From Anarhynchus alexandrinus (lineage: Eukaryota; Chordata; Aves; Charadriiformes; Charadriidae), in contig VUYV01000120.1 in NCBI GenBank assembly GCA_008711295.1, forward strand, positions 1,549,873 to 1,613,872: a DNA stretch of 64,000 nt. The letters run 5' to 3'. A program made the translations under genes and the position numbers. The notes under the pieces are model-generated. The model was not told the origin of the DNA. It did no database searches and saw only the letters and a program-made list of their open reading frames with translations. The number at the start of each line of letters is the position of its first letter. Within the stretch, counting starts at the first letter, position 1. This document shows positions 38,956-49,640 of the stretch, piece after piece.

Positions 38956-40099
38956 CCAGTCTATTACTTCTAAGATGCACTAAAGCTAAGTACCAGTGAC
39001 TGTTCTTGTAAGAGAAAAGCATTTTGACCTGTTCTTCTGTCCTACTATATCTTCCATGTTCCGGTCTCCATACGATCACTTTCACCATTGATCTGGAAAA
39101 CAATATCCCAGCAGCTCTAAACAGAAAACCCACTGCTATGTTTGTCATTCAGGAGACAAAAGACCCTTCTATGTGCCTGAGAAAGAGGAGAGGGGATTGT
39201 TGATTGTTTCCAGCCTCCTATTTCCCCACAGTGAAACACAAGATTAGATGGCAGCTTAATATTCCAAAAAAAGTCATCTTCAGAGAGAAAAAGTAAGCAG
39301 TTTGAAGATAAGACTAAAATTAGAAGCTAATTTTGTAGTCTGCACTGGCCACTCCTTATACCTGAGGTCTGGTCTTTTAAGTACTGACTTCCATGGTTAG
39401 TACCTTAATTATATGAACTCTCCTGAAGCCCCCTGGTTCCAGAATCTGAGGTTCTTTCATAACACTTCAAACCATATAGCTGGAAACATTGGTTCTGAAG
39501 CTCCTTTTGAAATGCATACCACCCTGCAGGCTTCTCTCTAGCATGTAGACACTGCTCATACCAACAACGTGGAAACCTGACATCACTTGCCTGCAAGATG
39601 AGGTGAGGACTTAGGAGTCCCCAGTCCAACAACCATGACTTTTGGTCACTATTTCCTCCTCCTCAGCAACTACTGAAGAGAATCCATCTCCCTGTGTGTT
39701 ATATCCAGGCTCCAGGGTTTGAACCTTCAAGGCCTTGTAACATGACTCATGATGAAGACAGACCAATTAAGATTGCCTTGTTCATTACACTAGCTACTGC
39801 AGGGCACATCTTGAAAGTACCTGGATTACTGTTTTATTCAGTCTTATTTTAGACAACCCAAATGATGAGTCATCCATGAGTTCATTTGAGTAAATATTGC
39901 ATAACCATCTCACTCTCAGAAAGTTTCTCAAGAAAGTACTTTTTCTCTCTCTGCCCTTCAAATGCTTATGTTCTCAAATCTACCTTCATCTTATAATACA
40001 CAATTGCTTAAAATACAAAAATATAAGGGACTTCCTGGCTTGCCAAGCACAGTCCTTTTCTATTTCAGGCAACGATATCACATAAGCTGTTCACTGTCA
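38956..40099. other. Intergenic, no gene seen
   Basis: AT-rich spacer between CR1 copies. No exon, RNA gene or named repeat was recognised. Confidence 0.5.
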
Positions 40100-40320
40100 T
40101 TTAAAATAAGGTAGAGTGTTCTGTCCCTCTTATTTCTACTGGAAAGCTGTTCCAAAAATTCACTTCTCTTAGGATTAGAAAAATTCTTCTAATTTCCAGC
40201 CTAAATTTATTCATGGCCAGTTTACAGCCATTTGTTCTTATGCCAACAGTGTACTTTAGCTTAAACAACTTTTCCCCCTCCCTGGTGTTTTCTTTGCTGA
40301 TGTATTCATAGCTTCCCAAA
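40100..40320 (-). mobile_element. Ancient CR1-family LINE fragment
   Basis: Antisense relic of old CR1 ORF2 C-terminus. Plus-strand landmarks are 'GGAAAGCTGTTCCAAAAATT' near 40141, 'AATTTCCAGCCTAAATTTAT' near 40192 and 'CCATTTGTTCTTATGCCAAC' near 40229. The minus-strand frame 40101-40319 still reads through, with the motif LNKFRLEIRR-like 'MNKFRLEIRRIFLILREV' recognisable against the CR1 'KFRLEI/IRKNFF' block. It is much more diverged than the 38.5-kb copy. Sequence to about 40560 may be a further decayed continuation. Confidence 0.75.
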
Positions 40321-41250
40321 AGTCACTCTCTATTTTCATTTTGCTGTAGGTTCTAAACTCTGTGTAAGTTGTTCTGCTTTTTTTATCAACAGTCTTCTGA
40401 AACTAGCTGCAGTGTTGTAAATGTGATTTTACTATGGTTATGTCAAAAGAGACTTCATGACATAATGCCTCTGTATATGCAGATCAAATTGACTATCCCC
40501 ATCTCCGTTTCAATATACCACTGTAATTTCATTTTCCTGCTACTGTTCACTTAACATCTGCTTTTCTATGTACCCACTAACATTTCCGTCTCCCATTGAG
40601 AACACGAATATGGGGAGGAGGAGGGGCAAGGTGATTCCCAGATGTATCACCTTACAAGAGAGAGCTCATTTTTTAAAATGAACTTCCAAATTCCATTTCC
40701 TGGTTGCTCTTTTTTTCCCCAATTGGCATTTGCATCCTGTTGCAGAGCTGGATCATTTACACATTTTAGAATTGTGCCTTTAAGTGCTTTTTTAGATAAT
40801 GGAAATTCTTTCACGAAGAGTAGCTCTAACACAGATTTTTTCAACCTAGCTCAACTCTCTAACTATTGTGGTTATGCACTATCATAGTCATTCCAGGAGC
40901 ACATGACCATTAATTAGAACTGTAACTCCAGTCTGTTATGTGCCTGAGACAACTGCCCACGCTCGCCTAGCAGTGTCTTCAAAAACTTTTCCAGCTTGCA
41001 TCAAGGAAAACAAATTCTAGGGCTTATGTACCCAGGAGCTAGTTAAAAATCCTCCCCATTTTATCAGGTGCCAAGCATTAAGACAAGACATGGGTAAACT
41101 CTCCAACATTCCCAGGAGTCAAAAAGGGCTATAAAATCTGACCAGCCAGGACCAATGCTACTGGGAGTCTTAGCTAATCCAGCGGCTTGGTTATAAAAAC
41201 TAAAGACAGATAAAGGAAAAGGAGAAAGGAAATAAAGTAAGAATTATAAA
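40321..41250. other. Intergenic, possibly decayed repeat
   Basis: No gene is recognised. The position between two ancient CR1 fragments of the same orientation suggests decayed repeat DNA, but I cannot align it convincingly. Confidence 0.4.
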
Positions 41251-42410
41251 CGGCCATAATGGGTCAAGCCAAAGGATTGCTCAGGATCCTGTCTCTGAGA
41301 GGGTCCAGTTGCAGCTGATTATCACAGTTGCAGCAAAAATCACTCCCTTTCACAAGGAGTGAAAATCCTCTGTCCTCCTTCCTCAATATATCCTTGCAAA
41401 TTTCCTGCAATCTTTGCTGAAAGATTTCCTGAGTCAGATATTGAAACCACATCCTTCTGTTTTACAACATTTGATGGAGGTATATCCATAAATTTGCCTA
41501 ATCACATTTTTAATTCATTTATGCTTTCAGCTTCCATGACATCCTGTAGCAACAAGTTCCACAATTTAATTATAGGCTGCTTGAAGAAATACTTCCTTTT
41601 GTTTGTTCTGAACCTGCCTGGCAATTTCATGTTGTGCTTGTATAGTAAGAAATAATGGCTATTGTTCCCCATTTACATCGTCATGACACTTGTGTGACAT
41701 ATTTTATATACTTTTACATATAAATAGATATTTTTTATATATTTTATATACCTCTGTGATGTAGTCATCTGCTTTCCAAGGGGAGCACATCTATTTAGAC
41801 TCTCCTCATATGAAAATTATTCAATACTGCTGGTCATGTTAAGTACTCTTCCCTGAGCATTTTCTAGTTATATTTTTTTAAAAAAAAATTTGTGAACAAG
41901 GAACTGGGAAGAGGCCAAAACGACGTAAGGTGTGGGCACACTAGGGATTTGCTGCTGCAGTGCAATGTTTTGTTGTCTCCCCCTTCAGTGGTTTCTAACT
42001 TTTTGTCTGCTTTTTTTGTTGCTCCCAAACATGGAACTGATATTTTCATTGAATTAGCCACAATGACTCTGAGATCTTTTTTCCTGAGATGTGATAGCTA
42101 ATTTCGAGTTCATCAGTGCATATCTGTAGTCACTGCTGTTTCTCCTCATGTGCAGCAGTTTGCAGTTATCACCATGGAGTTTCATCTACTGTTTCACCAT
42201 CAAGTTGCTCAAATTTTATGAGGTCCCTTTTGCAAGTCTTTGCAGATAGCTTTTGTTTTTTCTAACCTGACTAATTCTGCATCATTTGTAATTCCGGTCA
42301 CACCACTGTTCTCCATTTTCCATATCATTTATGAGTATGTTGAGCAGCACATATCCATCACATGTCTCCCGTGAACATTACTGGGAGGATCCATCCATTG
42401 AACACTGTAA
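41251..42410 (-). mobile_element. Ancient CR1-family LINE, long fragment (about 1.15 kb)
   Basis: The longest old LINE relic in the window, antisense. Ordered plus-strand landmarks are: 'CCATAATGGGTCAAGCC' at 41254, 'CCTGTCTCTGAGAGGGTCC' near 41289, 'ACATCCTGTAGCAACAAGTTCCACAATTTAATTATAGG' (two adjacent blocks near 41539), 'ATACTTCCTTTTGTTTG' near 41589, 'CTCTCCTCATATGAAAATTA' near 41801, 'CCACAATGACTCTGAGATCT' near 42058, 'TTTGCAGTTATCACCATGGA' near 42159, 'TCATTTATGAGTATGTTGAG' near 42325. These follow the antisense order of an old amniote CR1 (3' end to reverse-transcriptase region). All frames are broken. Confidence 0.85.
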
Positions 42411-45400
42411 TCCCTGTGCCCCATTTTTTCAATCATCATTTCCCACTCTCCTGCCCCTCAGCTCACTAAGCCTCCCTCCCATTTCCTTCTTTCATGCCCA
42501 GCTTGCTAATTCTTCTCACAAAACTAAATCTATGCTCCAGAACTTTGCTGTGACACAGATAATTTTAGCCATTTGTGTCCTCTGGATTTGGAGACTCTGC
42601 CCTTTAGGAAGCATTGTGGCATAAGTCTTCTTCAGACTCTGACTTTCCAGCAACAGAAATATCACTCTGGATATGCCACAACCATTGCTTCTGCACAGTA
42701 AGGACTGGCATGTCATGGCTGGACTGCATACTGTGTAGAGAGACCACATCAGACATGCACAGCAAACAAGGATGCACATCACATGAACCCTAAACCCAGG
42801 CATGCATGGAGCTTCTCCATGTCTGCTAAGTTGACTCTCACTGTGTTCATCTTTCTCTGGTGGCATGGTGAGTGACAGAACTCCTTTTGCACAAAAAAGG
42901 TGAAGATATCCTCTTGCTGATTCCATCTCGTGATATTTGGGTCCCATGGGAGAGGCTGGAGATCAGGGTTTGCAGCTTTGCAGGAAGGTCCCAACAGCTG
43001 GAGAGGCTGCCTGGATTTTTTACAACTGTTTTAACAGAATTTTGGCCTATATCCTCCTCTTTTGGTGAAACAGTAGGGAGCAACAGGATCTAACTCATAT
43101 AACTATCTTTTGAATCCAGCTGAAACCGCAGAAGACCAGAGACTAAGAATGGTGTGTAAACTAATGCTAAAAGAAGCTGTTGCTTTCTGCCTGGCTTCCA
43201 CCCAACTTGGACCTCTGATATCTCCTTTGGTGACTGAAAGTCTAGAGGCATTAGAAAGAGACAGAAGGAAGAAATTGGTTTTGCCAAGTGTACTGCCAGT
43301 GCCAAAGCTCACTGCAGTCAGGAAACAGTGAATGTTTTAACCATTGAACAAGAATTTAGGAGCATGTTGCACAGTGTTTGCTGCTTTCTCATCCACACAT
43401 GACCAATTTCTGATTTGTCTCTCACACCATAATCTCATAAATAATCATCAGGGACACATGTCATGCAGGCAGATTAATTTTGCCATAACTTTAAGTGGAA
43501 CAGATCAAGACAGTGTGGACTGTGTTTGATGTTTCCTCTCACAGGATGTATCTAGATAGGAAAATCAGCATAGCCATTCCTTTCCCTGCAGCAGAAGCAG
43601 CATTCGTCTCCATACTCCTGTGCTCTCTGTAATTGATTTGATTGAGGCAGATCTGTATTGTACTTTCAGCAATACCTGTCAAAACAGTAAACTGAGATTT
43701 CTTTGTTTGGAAAGCTGAAGACTTCGCTTGATCAATGGCCAGTTGCATTATAAGATCTTGTACAGGTGTTACCACTCTGCTAGTGATAGTCCCCCCACCT
43801 AAATCCCCTTGAATTAAGATCTGACAAGTATCTGTTTCAAATACACATTCCATCAAATACAAGGCAGATTTTGGATTCCCTCTTTCCATTACATTTTATA
43901 ATTCTATTATAAAAGTAATCAAATCTGCCTTGCAAGAGAGAATCAGTCTAACCTGATGCTAGTCCAATACTCAGAGTTTCATTATCATCACCAAATTTAA
44001 CATCTTTCTCATTCTTTCCTCTCTATTTTTTGCAGTATTTCCCTAGAAATGAGAGCTAGTTTTGGAAGAGAAAAGCTGCTGCCTGAGCCCATCTTTATTA
44101 CCTCTGTGGCAGCACAGTCATAGATCTGTCACACTGCAAGAAGCTGCTGGAGTGTGGGGTGGCCTTTTTAATGCATCCTTTGTGGTTGACCAGTACCAAA
44201 GCCAAGTAACAGTAACAAATTAATTAACCTCTGTCCTCTACTTTTGTAGTCTTGAGGCTAAGAGCTCATGTTTCAAACATGCTTAGACAGTCCTTAAGGC
44301 TTTAATTCGCTACATGCTACCACCATTATAGTACAGTACCATACACTTCCTCTGTGGCGTTATTCATTGCTGTCATGAGTCAGCGAACATTTTAGCATCC
44401 CATTATCTTTAAATATCTGAGTATTTCTGAAGTCAGACTTGATGTAAAATTTAGTACAAGTTTGGCCCTGAACCAGCATTTCAGCCTCCTTCATGGTTTT
44501 CCTAACTGTTTTCAAACATCTTAATTGTCACAAATTGCAGCATAAAAATTGGGAAGAAATTACTTGCCAGCATGGCTTTGTATTTTTAGAAGTACATGTG
44601 TCATGGTAGCAAATCTAGTGGATTAGGCTGCAAACAGCAGAGCGTTAGGTCTCAGTTTCTTCCAGCACAACTATTTATCATACGTATCATTTTCCCCAAA
44701 ACTGACAGAGATATGATACAAACAACTACCCGCATATATTTGCCAGGAAATTATCTTATCCTCATAGCCAATTTAATCTAACTATCTAAGTTCCTTTTTA
44801 CATTTTTCTCTAGATTTCTCTTTTCCTTTCATCCCCGTTTTCCATTAAATATTTTCTGCTTTCTTCCTTCAACATACAAACTGTAGGCTATTTCTCTTGG
44901 ATTTTCTGCTCTTACTGTGGTTCCCCCCAGACTCCTCCTGTTCTGTTCTCCCTCTGTTTATTGTCTCACAACCATGACTGTTCTCCACCACTCTGGTATA
45001 ATGGTCTTGCCCATAACTTTCAACCTTTGTGCTCCCTTTACCATCTCTGTCTTTGCAGAATCTATTGTGCTGTGTAATTCCCCAGAGCTGTAGTGAAAGA
45101 GGGCTCTTATCATCTAGAGGGTGTATCTAGACCATATAAATAAATATTCATTAATCTGAAGCAGTTCTCTTCAAGCATTTGAAATACATGAACATAACCC
45201 TTGGAGAAACAGAAATTTGGCCACCTTTGCCTCTGAAAGCACAGACAACATAAACCTTACCTAGAAGGCTAATTAGATCCCGAAGTACAAGTTCATTAAA
45301 AAAAAAAAGCTGTTAATTAGCATGTCTTTCCATCTTATGCTCATCTGTTGGAATAAATTTGGTCTGTGGGAAGCACAATGAAGAAACAAGTCTTCATTAT

Positions 45401-45838
45401 GTCTGCTTTCCCTCTTAATCCCAGAAGGCACTTTTTCTGCTTGCATGTGCATTTTGCTGTAGTTAGCAACCCGGTGTCTGCTCCTGCTGCTCTAGCGGGC
45501 TTCTTATGAGGAGTTTAGTTTAGTAAAAGAAATAATTTGAGTCACAGCTGGCCAAAGATGTGGTCAAGAATATGATGCAGTACTACAGCTAACATTCTAG
45601 GGAGACACATTTCATCTTTTTGGCAAGAAGAAAAGCACCTGATGCTGTCAGTGTTTGTATTTCTTCTAATGGAGAAATTCTCTTCTTGGTTGTACTGGCT
45701 GGAAATTCTCTTCTGACATCCACAAGCATGGTTTACTACACTCTGGGAATGAATGTTCACTGGCACTAGACCATGTGGCCCCTACGTGTGGTTTTTGCTT
45801 TTTCTGTGGGTTTTTTTTTTTGCTTCATTTTGCATTTT

Positions 45839-45862
45839 GGGGGCCGGGGGGGGAGGGGGGGG
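45839..45862 (+). other. G-quadruplex-type G runs
   Basis: Guanine runs of 5, 8 and 8 bases are separated by CC and A. With the 8-base runs split, four or more G-tracts are available on the plus strand. A T run lies just upstream. Confidence 0.7.
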
Positions 45863-46894
45863 CAGTGGTGGTGTTTACTGCCTGTTCTTTTTCCGGTTGC
45901 ATTTAAAAGAGCAAAAAGGCCCAGGTGTGACTCTTACAAATTATTACAGAGGTGGTAAGATTAAGATCTAGAAATGGTGCGTACTTGAGATTTTCAACAT
46001 CAGATGTCAGAGAACCAATAGAACCAACCTTTTCTCATCAGAGAAAGACACATTCTTCACTCCGAAAATGAAATGATAGAGTGTCCTGAGCCCTAGTATC
46101 TAGTTTCTATACTGTGCTCAGAAAGACTGGTATATTATATTGCTAACATAATTTTCCAGAAATGTGAGTGTAGCCTTTCAGCTGCACTTTTGAAATCATA
46201 ATCCCTCTCCCAGAGCAACTGAAGGCAATTGTCAGGCCTCTTGATACTCAGGGGTTCCACAGGCCTGGCACATCTATTGAGGGACTTATTCTACATTTCA
46301 GATGAACTCAGTCACTTGGGCTTCTCAAAATTCTCCTTTGCTTTGGCAATATCAGTATCACAACCTACCAGATTACAGTCACTTCCATAACAGAAACTCA
46401 TACATAATCTTTTTGCCCTAAAACACAGAGATACAAGAAGAAGAATTAAAGACACGTTTTTGCTCCATCTTTTCAAAAGAAATACGTCAATTGTGGCCTT
46501 CAGAACTGGGCAGAAATTCTGAACTTTTTTTTTTAATTAACTATAACACAAACAGAGACCCTTAATTCCTTCTTTGAAAAGTAGAACTGTTTGCTAGTAA
46601 TACAAGTTGATAATTTCTCAGTCTTCCTTTGCCCAAAGTATAATAATGTTTAGCAGCCTTTAGGATGTTTCATTAACTTATTAATTCAGATATTAACTTA
46701 GAATATTCATTTTATATTTTTTGTAATTTTGAGTCCTTTAGAATGTGTTACAACATTTTTTACAGTGGGACCTAGTGACAGCTAAATATGATTCCCTGTT
46801 AGATTATTCCAAAAATGGCTTTGTGTTTTTGAGGGGTTTGACACTTATGTTTTGGAGGTTTGCAATACATTAAACTGTTAAAAACTATAAATAT

Positions 46895-46910
46895 GGGGGG
46901 GTGGGGGGGG
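46895..46910 (+). other. G-quadruplex-type G runs
   Basis: Guanine runs of 7 and 8 bases are split by one T. Four G3 tracts can be drawn from them. Confidence 0.6.
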
Positions 46911-47249
46911 AATGTCTTCTCTATCACAATAATAAGTCAAAAGCACACTCATTCGATTTCCTACTATGAATCTTCAGTTCAGGAATTTGAACAACAAATG
47001 TATTCCTTAAGGAACATAAACGGATATAAACCTGTACAGATCTTTCAGAGAAATGATGGAAGCTCCTGACATAGCCAGCTGAGCCTTAGAAACTTCCAGG
47101 TTCTTCCTTTCCTACAGCAAAATCTAAAAGGTAATGTAATATCAAAGTACCATTGAGCATACCACTATTTTCTCTTGCACTCACTAACCTTCTCTGCTCA
47201 TTGGGATTAACATTTGCCATTAGCCTTTGGTTTTGGAATTTCCATTACC

Positions 47250-47380
47250 AGAAGCTTTTAAAGACAGGTTACAGAAACAGTACACAGGGAAGGTTTGGAA
47301 AAAGTCCACTCTGCCTTGGAGCAAAGAGGTGAATTAGGTGACTTCTCAAGGTGCTTGCTAGTCTTGTTTCTGTGATTCAG
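47250..47380 (+). mobile_element. Ancient CR1-family LINE, 3' end
   Basis: Sense-orientation relic of an old CR1 3' terminus. Landmarks are 'AAGCTTTTAAAGACAGGTTA' near 47252, 'CTCTGCCTTGGAGCAAAGAG' near 47310, and 'GAATTAGGTGACTTCTCAAGG' followed by 'GTCTTGTTTCTGTGATTC' to 47378. These match the remembered pattern of the CR1 end (GACTAGGTGACCTC..AGGTCCCTTCCAGCCC..TCTGTGATTC). It is short and non-coding. Confidence 0.7.
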
Positions 47381-49309
47381 AAAAAAGAAAAAGTTTGATA
47401 AAAAAGAAATACAAGAGCAAGAATTTTATTTTTTTTTTTTTTACAATTTCCTTAAGCCAGTTAGATAGTAAGTCCATTACATGCTTAAAACAATGTTTTG
47501 ATACATAGGTCTTACAGTATCCCTGTTCGGTGAATTATGTTACCAGGTCTCTTCATCAAAAGATACAAATAGCTCCAGGAATATTTGCTGATATCAGATC
47601 TAGGATGTTTTTCTCATTATGTCTCTCAGACTGGGATGATAGGGCTCGGCCCTTTTTCATCCGTGCAGACAGACCAATTAAGGTATTATTTCATCCTGGG
47701 AAGCTGACTGCACTTGTTCCAGTCCAGCAGGTTTTCAATTTCCATTGTGCCTCAGAGACAAAGAGATATGCTAGTCACCATGGAAAAATGCAAGAAAAGC
47801 AAAGCAGGTAAAAATTCCTCACTGCATTTCATTGCTGCTTTCAAGTGCAATTCTTTTGCCTCAGTCACCATACAAAAATATTCCAATGCTACTTCTGTGG
47901 TGCTTTTTGAGGTTCACATTTCCTAGAGACCTCTGCTGACCGACGTTACAGTGTGACTGTAGAATATGCTCAAGGACTTTCTTGAATATTTTTGTTTGCT
48001 TCTCCCTACCACTTTGTAATAACTGGTCCTGATCTCAGTTTAACCAGGCTCTGGGAAAAGATGATTTATAGGGATGCTTCATAAGACTGAAATGATTCTT
48101 CCACACCTACTCTGGTGTGGGTTTAATGCCCTGTTCCTTGCCAATAGCAGGCAAGAATATGACCATAAAACAGTTCTGGCCTCCAGCAGGCACAAAACTA
48201 GCATCATTCCATGGGATTCAGTGGAGCTATAAGAGTACACATGGAGTGCAGATTACAGCCAAAATTACTTCTCCTGTGACTTCATGAGCCTGTAATGACA
48301 TCATGTCCCATGAAAGATTTACTTTTGTTTCAATGGAGCTTGTTTGGGCCCTTGATGCATAGAGAGAAAAGAAAGACAAAAAGGATGGAGACAAGAAAAG
48401 GTGATGTTTTTAAAAGTCCTGGTGCAAGCAGAGTTTTTCTCATAAAAATTGGAAATATTCACAACTAAGACGAGAATCACACTCACATTCCTGTATCTGC
48501 AGATCCTTTTTAGAAAGCATGAAGAATTTGACCCCCCTCCTGGAGAAATTATTGACTTTACCATTCATAAGCATTGAAAAACACAGACTGTAAAATTTAA
48601 AAAGCTTAAAGGGTTTGGATACTATTGATAGATTACAAGGAAGGATAAAGTTGAAATTACTAAAAAGGAAATCTTGCAACTTCTTTTTCGAGATTGTCCA
48701 TGAAAATATCAGGATGAAGTTTCACAGGTGCTGATTTCTAACCTAACTCAGATCCCACTGAGATTAATGGTACAGAAGAATTCAGCATTGACACAACGCC
48801 ACCCCCACTAATGCTGACAACACATTACATGCATATTACAATATACCGTTCAACTTAAAATTTCAGTGGCTGGATATTGTTGTGCCTCTTCCTGTCAGAC
48901 TCAAAAGCCCTCTGTTATCAGCTGTAGTTTTCCATAGCTATCTACATATTACTATTCAGTTCAGTCTCAACCTTCCTTTCATCAGTGAGGGTCTGTCAGC
49001 AGTGTATCATCAGGTTTTGCTTCCAGTCCATGGCTAAGTTTGTGGCCTCCCTCTCTGGAGTGAAGGCACATTAAATGAACACACCATTACAGAGGCTGTT
49101 TTATCAGTGTTGCATACAAAAGAAATATCCCTTCCCTGGCTTATTCTCTGTGTTCATCTACTTGATAAGCCCCTAGATCATGTTGGTTAATTTGACTAGA
49201 GCACTACAGTGGGAGCTCAGGCTGAAGTACTTTGCTATGAATGACCCTATATCACTTTCCTGAGTCAAAGCATTTCAAGACAGGGTTTCTTACCGTGTGG
49301 CTGTAACCC
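47381..49309. other. Intergenic, no gene seen
   Basis: No exon, RNA gene or named repeat was recognised. It contains a T run near 47427-47442. The 93-codon plus-strand frame at 47530-47811 has no recognisable domain. Confidence 0.5.
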
Positions 49310-49640
49310 ATATAGCCCCGAGGTATCAGCCTGCATTTGGCTGTATTGGAGTGCATATTGCTGGACTGTGACCATTTAATTAGGTGATTCAAATAATTTT
49401 GTAGGTGTAACTTCATTACTTACTACTCAACAAGCCTGTGCCATCTGCAGATTTAACTGGCAGAGACCGATGTTACCGTTTGGATGGCCAATAAAATGAT
49501 TAGATAGCTTCATTAAACTGATTAATAATCATGACAATTATTTTTTCCCATTTTGAGATCTGCTTTTAAGCCAATTTCTAACCCATTTAATATACACCCT
49601 GCAAATTCTATCTTATGCTACATTACTTCTTTTCATATAT
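49310..49640 (-). mobile_element. Ancient CR1-family LINE fragment
   Basis: Antisense old CR1 ORF2 relic. Plus-strand landmarks in order are 'TAGGTGATTCAAATAATTTTGTAGG' near 49382 (shared core AGxTGATTCAAxTxxTTxTGTAGG), 'CATTACTTACTACTC' near 49414, 'GTGCCATCTGCAGATTTAAC' near 49439 and 'CCAATTTCTAACCCATTTAATATACACC' near 49572. The latter two correspond to the conserved 'TCATCTGCAAACTT' and 'AGTTTTTAATCCATTTAATGTG' blocks. No coding capacity remains. Confidence 0.7.

Larger units (their letters stand above)
42411..47249. other. Intergenic, no gene seen
   Basis: No supported exon or RNA gene. It contains the G-run motifs at 45839-45862 and 46895-46910. Minus-strand frames at 42516-42947 and 43539-43889 (143 and 116 codons) lack recognisable domains and are treated as chance. 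Confidence 0.5.

Noticed and set aside
42516..42947. 143-codon minus-strand open frame beside an ancient CR1
   Set aside because: The peptide does not match CR1 ORF2 or any family that I can name; likely chance.
43539..43889. 116-codon minus-strand open frame
   Set aside because: No recognised domain, no neighbouring exon or splice context; likely chance.
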